From assembly GCA_965363675.1 (NCBI GenBank), contig CBDTTW010000108.1:1-10542 (forward strand): a stretch of 10,542 nucleotides of DNA. Direction: 5' to 3'. Both the position numbers and the translations under genes were made by a program. A model generated the notes under the pieces. It was given only the letters and a program-made list of their open reading frames with translations, was not told where the DNA came from and did not search any database. This DNA is from CBDTTW01 sp965363675 (GTDB lineage: Bacteria > Bacteroidota > Rhodothermia > Rhodothermales > DASSAV01). This document shows positions 1 through 3,666 of the stretch, in pieces (the stretch's first letter is position 1; each line of letters begins with the position of its first letter).

Positions 1-1
1 G

Positions 2-391
2 GGCGCCTGGGCCGGCGCCTGGACGCACGTCTCGACCGGAGAGGCCGACGCGCCGCGCCGCTCGGTCCGCCTCGACGTGGACGGCCGCCTGTACGCCTGG
101 CCCCTCGCCGACGCCGCCGCGCCGGTCGAGGCGTTTCCGCCGCCGCCCGCGTGGCCCGCGTCGCCGGACGGCCGGGGCGTGAGCCTGTGGCGGCTGCGCG
201 GCCGGGTCCTGGCCGTGGGGGCGGGCCGCCTGTGGCAGGTGGGGCCGCTCGGGGGCGGGGCCTCGCCGCTCGGAGCGGCCTACGACTTCGGCGCGCCGGC
301 GGCGGCCTACCCGGCGAGCCTCGGCCCCCTCATCGTGTGCGCCGACGGCCTCGCGCACCGCATCCGGAGAATCGGCTATGCAAACCGGTAA
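2..391 (+). CDS. C-terminal part of a probable phage virion protein (5' partial)
   Basis: The frame is open from the first bases of the window to the TAA at 389-391, so only the C-terminal ~129 residues are present. A GTG at 77 could serve as an internal start, but the frame has no stop before it and the gene most likely begins outside the window. The residues alternate short hydrophobic strands with Gly/Pro/Asp turns (for example LDVDGRLYAW, GRVLAVGAGRLWQV, LGPLIVCADGLAHRI). This resembles beta-propeller or other all-beta repeat proteins. I do not recognise a named family. Its place directly before a holin-like gene and an endolysin, with a 14-base overlap, suggests a late phage structural protein such as a tail or receptor-binding component. 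That role comes from context, not from a motif. Confidence 0.5.
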   Translation, partial: GAWAGAWTHVSTGEADAPRRSVRLDVDGRLYAWPLADAAAPVEAFPPPPAWPASPDGRGVSLWRLRGRVLAVGAGRLWQVGPLGGGASPLGAAYDFGAPAAAYPASLGPLIVCADGLAHRIRRIGYANR

Positions 392-638
392 CGGCCCTGA
401 ACCCGGCCCCGGCGTTTCGGCGCTGCGCTCGGCGGCGGCCATGCTGCTCACCCTCGGCAGCGGGCTGGCGGGCGTCTGGCAGGTGCTCGAAGGCTGGCTC
501 GAAGCGCTCACGCTGCTGGTGGGCCTGCTCGTCGGGGTGCTGACGCTCTACCGGCAAATCCGCGAGCTGCGCGCCGCCCGCCGAGTCGCGCCCCCCTCCT
601 CACCCTCTCAACCCGAAGAAACCTATGCCTCAGTTTAG
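378..638 (+). CDS. Putative holin-like small membrane protein
   Basis: An 86-residue protein with two adjacent hydrophobic segments, about residues 17-37 (AMLLTLGSGLAGVWQVL) and 42-60 (LEALTLLVGLLVGVLTLY). A basic, Pro/Ser-rich tail follows (RELRAARR onward). Two transmembrane helices with a charged tail fit a class II-type holin, which would permeabilise the inner membrane so that an endolysin can reach the wall. The ATG at 378 has a GGAG eight bases upstream (366-369), which supports this start. The gene overlaps the preceding one by 14 bases and the endolysin gene after it by 14 bases, as expected in a lysis cassette. Holins are poorly conserved, so the call rests on size, topology and position. 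Another small phage membrane protein is possible. Confidence 0.6.
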   Translation: MQTGNGPEPGPGVSALRSAAAMLLTLGSGLAGVWQVLEGWLEALTLLVGLLVGVLTLYRQIRELRAARRVAPPSSPSQPEETYASV

Positions 639-1059
639 CGCCCGCAGCCGCGCCCGCCTCTCCGGCGACGCCGAAACGCCGGGTGTGCACCCGGACCTGG
701 TGCGCGTCGTGGAGCGCGCCATCGAAATTGTGGACTTTGCCGTCGTGGAGGGCCACCGGGGCCGGGCGGCGCAGGAGAAGGCGTTCCGCGAAGGCAAAAG
801 CCGCCTGCCCTACCCCCGCAGCCCGCACAACGCCGCCCCGAGCCGCGCCGTGGACCTGGCGCCCTACCCCATCGACTGGCAGAACCGCGAGCGCTTCTTC
901 TACCTCGCCGGCGTCGTGGTCGGCGTCGGGCATGCGCTCGGGGTCGGCGTGCGCTGGGGCGGCGACTGGGACCGCGACGGCGAGTCGGCCGACAACCGCT
1001 TCGACGACTTGCCCCACTTCGAGCTGGCCGCCCCTTCCACCCTGCCCCCACGCCCATGA
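625..1059 (+). CDS. Phage endolysin, M15-family L,D-/D-Ala-type peptidoglycan endopeptidase
   Basis: A 144-residue protein that matches the single-domain M15 (VanY/Ply500-like) metallopeptidases used by phages to cut peptide cross-bridges in peptidoglycan. The zinc-site signature is visible: S66-P-H68-N followed by AVD77L, and D128-L-P-H131-F near the C terminus. H68, D77 and H131 are the likely zinc ligands and D128 the likely catalytic residue, by comparison with the family's SxHxxxxAxD and DxxH patterns. The segment EGHRGRAAQEKAF (42-54) is the usual family stretch before the zinc site. The length is typical for a globular M15 endolysin without a wall-binding domain, and no signal peptide is seen, which fits holin-dependent export. 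The start overlaps the holin-like gene and the stop overlaps the next ATG (ATGA). Confidence 0.88.
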   Translation: MPQFSARSRARLSGDAETPGVHPDLVRVVERAIEIVDFAVVEGHRGRAAQEKAFREGKSRLPYPRSPHNAAPSRAVDLAPYPIDWQNRERFFYLAGVVVGVGHALGVGVRWGGDWDRDGESADNRFDDLPHFELAAPSTLPPRP

Positions 1060-1439
1060 GTGCTTTTCTGACGGACCTCGTGCTGACCGACCTCGAACCG
1101 GACCAGATGCGTGCGCCCGCCGACGAGCGCCGCTGGATGCTCCTGGCCGACCTCATCTACCGCTCGGACCGGCTCGGGCGGCTGGTCGTAGCGCCGCGCG
1201 GGTACATCACCGACCTGGCAAGCGCGCCGCGCCTCGTCTGGCCGGTGTGCCCGCCGTTCGGGCGCTACGGCAAAGCCGCCGTGTTGCACGACTGGCTGTA
1301 CTACACGCGCCTTTGTCCCCGCGCCGAGGCCGACGCCGTTTTCCTGGAAGCGATGGCCGTCGGCGGCGTCGGGGGCCTGCGGCGGCGGCTGTTGTGGGCG
1401 GCGGTGCGGCTTTTCGGCGGGCGCGCCTACGCCGCCTGA
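1056..1439 (+). CDS. DUF1353 family protein
   Basis: A 127-residue protein with the hallmark DUF1353 pattern: P48-RGYITDLASAPR (around 48-60), a W/P-rich stretch (LVWPVCPPFGRYGKAA), then LHDWLYY (about 75-81) and a C-terminal amphipathic region. DUF1353 proteins are small proteins common near the ends of phage late regions, and no function has been established. The ATG overlaps the TGA of the endolysin gene (ATGA at 1056-1059), so translation is probably coupled. It is the last recognisable phage-type gene before the lasso-peptide locus. The Asp-Leu-Ala-Ser and His-Asp pairs are the conserved polar residues of the family, but I would not assign an activity from them. Confidence 0.8.
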   Translation: MSAFLTDLVLTDLEPDQMRAPADERRWMLLADLIYRSDRLGRLVVAPRGYITDLASAPRLVWPVCPPFGRYGKAAVLHDWLYYTRLCPRAEADAVFLEAMAVGGVGGLRRRLLWAAVRLFGGRAYAA

Positions 1440-1551
1440 GGCGCAGGGTCGGCGTTTTGTGATCGGTTATTCACGATTGCGGCGGCGCCGATCCGCGCCC
1501 TGAGGCATTATCCTGTTTAGCGCAAGTCCACATGGTTGTTCGGTAAACGGT

Positions 1552-1761
1552 ATGCGGCTGCTTCCTATGGGCATCGAAAAGATGCTCGACCTGGCCTACG
1601 AGCACAGGCTCATCGACGATTACCGCCTTTCGCCCTCGACGATTCAGGTCGTCCTGGAAAACCATGCCCTGCACCTGGACCCGGAGGAGGCGCGTTTCTT
1701 CTTGCAGGGGCTCCTGATCGGCCGCTTGCGCGCGGCCTCAGCCGGAAGCGCTCCCGGCTGA
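1552..1761 (+). CDS. Small hypothetical protein
   Basis: A 69-residue ORF, or 63 residues if it starts at the second ATG (1570), which begins the more protein-like segment MGIEKMLDLAYEHRLIDDYR. I do not recognise a family. The predicted pattern is helix (residues ~7-20), a short strand (TIQVVLENHALHL) and a second helix (DPEEARFFLQGLLIGRLRA), a coherent small alpha-beta-alpha fold rather than random high-GC translation. There is no Shine-Dalgarno sequence before either ATG. It lies between the phage late genes and the lasso kinase gene and converges with the latter, with only 13 bases between the two stop codons. It could be a host gene bordering the prophage, a phage accessory gene, or a chance ORF. 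It is not a PqqD-like B1 protein as far as can be read. Confidence 0.45.
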   Translation: MRLLPMGIEKMLDLAYEHRLIDDYRLSPSTIQVVLENHALHLDPEEARFFLQGLLIGRLRAASAGSAPG

Positions 1762-1763
1762 GG
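1736..1763. terminator. Inverted repeat between convergent genes, probable bidirectional terminator
   Basis: CCTCAGCCGG (1736-1745) and CCGGCTGAGG (1754-1763) form a perfect 10-bp stem with an 8-base loop. It covers the stop codon of the small + strand ORF and sits just past the end of the kinase gene on the - strand. No clear T-tract follows on either strand, so this is a terminator by position and stem strength only. Confidence 0.5.
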
Positions 1764-1774
1764 AAGGCCGGGCG

Positions 1775-2617
1775 TCAGGCGCCCGCCTGCTCCAGCGCCG
1801 CCTCGATGAGGCCGAACATCTCGGGAAGCTGGTCGATGCCGTGCTTGCGCGCCAGGTAGTACCCGGGCACCGTGGCCGCCACGGCCGAGCACAGCCGGAA
1901 GTGCTGCACGCGGTGCACGGGGTGTTGCAGCAGGTTGCGCGCGTGCGTGTGGTGGAACAGGTACTGCAACGCCGTGGCATGGTCGGCCGGCACGAGCGCG
2001 TTCGCCTCGCCGAAGTGCGTGTCGATCATGAAGAACGCCCGCAGGCGCGTCGGCGCGAGGGCGTGGGCCGGCCGGACGACGGCGATGCGCTTCGCGGAGC
2101 CCTCCATTACGAAGGGCAAATCCTCGAACTGCTCCAGAAGGGCCGCCCCGGCATCGGGGCGCAAGCGCAGGGTGCTGCCGCCGGGCAGCGCCCAGGCCGC
2201 GCGCTCGGCCTCGCGCACGTCGAGCGCCAGCACGTCGTCGTTGAACAGCGCGTAGCCCCGCTGGTGGCAGTACGCGGCAATCGACGTTTTGCCTGCGCCC
2301 GAGGCGCCGAGAAAGCCGATGGCCGCGCCGTTCTTCGCCACGCACGAGGCGTGCAGCACGAGCCGGCCGCGTTGCCGCAGCAGCGCCGCCATGGCGATGC
2401 CCGAGGTGTACGTCTGGATGGAACCGGCATCGGCGGTGGTGCGCTCGTTGACGAGGATGCGCTTGCCGTGCAGGCAGTAAAAGATAAAGTCCGGCGGGAT
2501 CTCCCCGCCGACGAGGTCCGGCGTGCCCTGATACGCGTCGAGCGCCGGATCGGCAACGTCGCCGTAGCCGATCGTCAGATCCGGCGCCCCGATGCCGGCC
2601 TCGTATCCGGGCAACAC
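1775..2617 (-). CDS. HPr kinase-like protein kinase of the lasso-peptide locus
   Basis: A P-loop kinase of the HprK-related type found beside lasso-peptide genes; in the paeninodin system such a kinase phosphorylates the precursor peptide. From the GTG at 2617 (280 residues), the motifs are LVLHAS (87-91), the Walker A loop G104-ASGAGK110-T111 and an acidic pair in LFNDDVLAL (D127, D128), where the catalytic Asp of HprK is expected. The start is uncertain. The frame stays open upstream to a stop at 2792-2794. The residues just before the GTG (HHTYAAYGSIIRSEVV) look like the usual N-terminal strand of these kinases, so the real protein probably begins near 2660-2674. The only candidate seen there is a CTG at 2672-2674, as no in-frame ATG exists. 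It is the last gene of the lasso run, 143 bases from the end of precursor A2 to that CTG. The substrate is inferred to be one or both precursors. Confidence 0.82.
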   Translation of the reverse strand: MLPGYEAGIGAPDLTIGYGDVADPALDAYQGTPDLVGGEIPPDFIFYCLHGKRILVNERTTADAGSIQTYTSGIAMAALLRQRGRLVLHASCVAKNGAAIGFLGASGAGKTSIAAYCHQRGYALFNDDVLALDVREAERAAWALPGGSTLRLRPDAGAALLEQFEDLPFVMEGSAKRIAVVRPAHALAPTRLRAFFMIDTHFGEANALVPADHATALQYLFHHTHARNLLQHPVHRVQHFRLCSAVAATVPGYYLARKHGIDQLPEMFGLIEAALEQAGA

Positions 2618-2816
2618 GACCTCGGAACGGATGATGCTGCCGTAGGCGGCGTAGGTATGGTGTGCCGTTTCCAGAGGCGGGCGCTCCGCAGACCAATCAG
2701 GAAAGGATGCAGCCCTTCGGCAGGGATGCTTGCGGGGCCTAATATAACGCTGCCAGGCTCTGCAGGCCAGAGCGCTTGCAGGCGGCGCGCCCTATCGCTT
2801 GGCGGCCCCCACCGGT

Positions 2817-3041
2817 TCAGTCTTCGTCCGGCTCGGGGTCCATGTAGAAGCACGACTGCCCCGTGCCCAGATGCTTCCCGCTGCGGGATCTGCAAAAGGC
2901 GCCGGAGCCGGGGTCCAGGCTGAGAATGACGCCGCTGGGGCCGAAGATATAGTCGCCGTTTCCGACGCCGCCGTAGGCGCCCGTCTGGCCTTCGATGCTG
3001 CCGTATGCCGTGATCGTCGGCGCTTCGTATAGGGTATTCAC
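2817..3041 (-). CDS. Lasso peptide precursor A2 (long core, two Cys)
   Basis: A 74-residue precursor starting at GTG 3041. This start was chosen because it puts every leader landmark in register with precursor A1: Y5, P8, I10, G14, S15, I16, G18, T20, G21. This is the YxxPxLxxxGxxxxxTx recognition pattern bound by B1-type proteins. Cleavage after T20-G21, as in fusilassin, gives a 53-residue core starting A22-YGGVGNG-D30. D30 is core position 9, predicting a nine-residue macrolactam from the A22 amine to the D30 side chain. The tail contains YIFGPSGVILS (31-41), cysteines C50 and C64, and a very acidic end (DPEPDED). The frame is also open upstream to a TTG at 3104, but that extension has no leader features. 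No Shine-Dalgarno sequence precedes the GTG. Ring and disulfide are predictions. Confidence 0.8.
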   Translation of the reverse strand: MNTLYEAPTITAYGSIEGQTGAYGGVGNGDYIFGPSGVILSLDPGSGAFCRSRSGKHLGTGQSCFYMDPEPDED

Positions 3042-3102
3042 GTTGGGGTGTAGGGTAGTAGTGTTATGTACAGGAGCAGCTTCCAGCGTTCCTCCGCTAC
3101 AC

Positions 3103-3134
3103 AAGGCCGGGGCTCGCCGGGCGAGCCCCGCCTT
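3103..3134. terminator. Strong GC stem-loop between the two precursor genes
   Basis: GGGGCTCGCC (3109-3118) and GGCGAGCCCC (3120-3129) are perfect complements, extended by C3108-G3130 and by AAGG/CCTT at the outer ends (3103-3106 with 3131-3134). In RNA the innermost pairs open to make a normal loop. It lies 62 bases upstream of the A2 start on the - strand, between A2 and the kinase remnant. It could terminate or attenuate transcription from A1 into A2 and K, or stabilise a processed end. There is no T-tract. Confidence 0.45.
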
Positions 3135-3194
3135 CTACCCTCTCCCACCGTCGCAGGGAGCCATGATGCGCCGCCGCGCGGCGCTCCGGCAAAC

Positions 3195-3330
3195 GGCTGG
3201 AGCGCCGGACCTGCGCCTGCCGTAGCAGATCGTCAGATCCGGCGCTCCAGGGCCGCCGGCTATCCGGGCTGCGCCGCGTAGGAACGGATGACACTGCCGC
3301 AGGCGCAGGGATGCATTACCGTTTCCAGAC
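3195..3330 (-). pseudogene. Decayed N-terminal fragment of a second HPr kinase-like gene
   Basis: This stretch is a diverged copy of the 5' end of the intact kinase gene (about 2537-2675). Colinear identical blocks on the + strand include an 18-base run (3228-3245 = 2570-2587), TATCCGGG (3261-3268 = 2604-2611), GGAACGGATGA (3281-3291 = 2624-2634) and CGTTTCCAGA (3320-3329 = 2666-2675). Translated in the kinase frame it reads CGSVIRS against YGSIIRS and then meets a TAG at 3260-3262, where the intact gene has TAC. A frameshift follows, and the Walker A region is missing altogether. It lies between A1 and A2, exactly where a kinase gene would lie if the locus once held two precursor-kinase units. 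It cannot encode a functional kinase. The remnant has an ATG (ATGCAT) at the point where the intact gene has CAC. Confidence 0.8.
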
Positions 3331-3363
3331 GTCGCCCGGTCGAACCTAGGATACTACAGGATA

Positions 3364-3573
3364 CTAGTCGCCGAAATCAAAGCACTCCGCCTTGGCAGGG
3401 GCCTTGGCCGGGTTGGCGCAGATGTCGAACGAGCCGAGGTCGTTGGCCTGGCTGATGATGGTGCCGTTGGGGCCGTACACATAGTCCGTACGGGGAGCGC
3501 CGCCGATGACGCCGGTCACGCCGTGGATGCTGCCGAACTCCTCGATCGAGGGGGTTACGTAGGTGTTTTTCAT
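3364..3573 (-). CDS. Lasso peptide precursor A1 (long core, two Cys)
   Basis: A 69-residue precursor with a clear ATG start and a strong ribosome-binding site. The leader carries Y5-xx-P8-x-I10-xxx-G14-xxxxx-T20-G21, the lasso leader pattern in which Thr is the penultimate leader residue. The 48-residue core begins V22-IGGAPRT-D30, so D30 is at position 9 and a nine-residue ring (V22 amine to D30 side chain) is predicted. The tail starts YVYGPNGTIIS (31-41), shared with A2, and contains C52 and C64, which could form a tail disulfide around the Lys/Ala/Pro-rich stretch between them. It ends FDFGD. Most characterised lasso cores are about 15-26 residues, so this is exceptionally long; pandonodin is the nearest precedent I know for a long, disulfide-bearing tail. 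It sits 93 bases after the cyclase gene. The product is unknown. Confidence 0.87.
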   Translation of the reverse strand: MKNTYVTPSIEEFGSIHGVTGVIGGAPRTDYVYGPNGTIISQANDLGSFDICANPAKAPAKAECFDFGD

Positions 3574-3578
3574 TGCTT

Positions 3579-3585
3579 CTCCTTT
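3579..3585 (-). promoter_or_regulatory. Shine-Dalgarno site of precursor A1
   Basis: On the - strand AAAGGAG lies five bases before the A1 ATG. It is the best ribosome-binding site in the window and suggests strong translation of A1. The homologous sequence before A2 lacks it. Confidence 0.75.
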
Positions 3586-3623
3586 GTTGGGGGTTTGTAG
3601 TATTAGGTTGCCTTAGAAGGTGA

Positions 3624-3637
3624 GAATCACTCGATTC
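3624..3637. repeat. Small stem-loop between cyclase and A1 genes
   Basis: GAATC (3624-3628) and GATTC (3633-3637) form a 5-bp stem with a 4-base loop in the AT-rich 93-base gap between the cyclase stop and the A1 start. An A8 tract lies just upstream on the - strand. It may be an RNA processing or regulatory element, but the stem is short. I see no -7 promoter match (TAnnTTTG) in this gap. Confidence 0.3.
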
Positions 3638-3666
3638 GTGCTTTCTTCAGCGTTTTTTTTCTAACA

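Noticed and set aside
1440..1551. tRNA or attachment site at the phage end
   Set aside because: No cloverleaf or tRNA-like arms and no repeat of this sequence elsewhere in the window.
1644..2696. 350-residue - strand ORF overlapping the kinase in another frame
   Set aside because: Arg/Pro-rich translation; the Walker A motif and the acidic pair are in the 1775-2617 frame.
1841..2923. 360-residue + strand ORF
   Set aside because: Shadow of the kinase gene and the 3' end of A2; no motif of its own.
3042..3104. N-terminal extension of A2 to the TTG at 3104
   Set aside because: The extra 21 residues show no leader features and lie over the outer arm of a strong hairpin; GTG 3041 aligns exactly with A1.
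3097..3294. 65-residue - strand ORF between A1 and A2 as a third precursor
   Set aside because: No leader pattern, no Thr-Gly site and no ring Asp/Glu; it overlaps the kinase relic out of frame.
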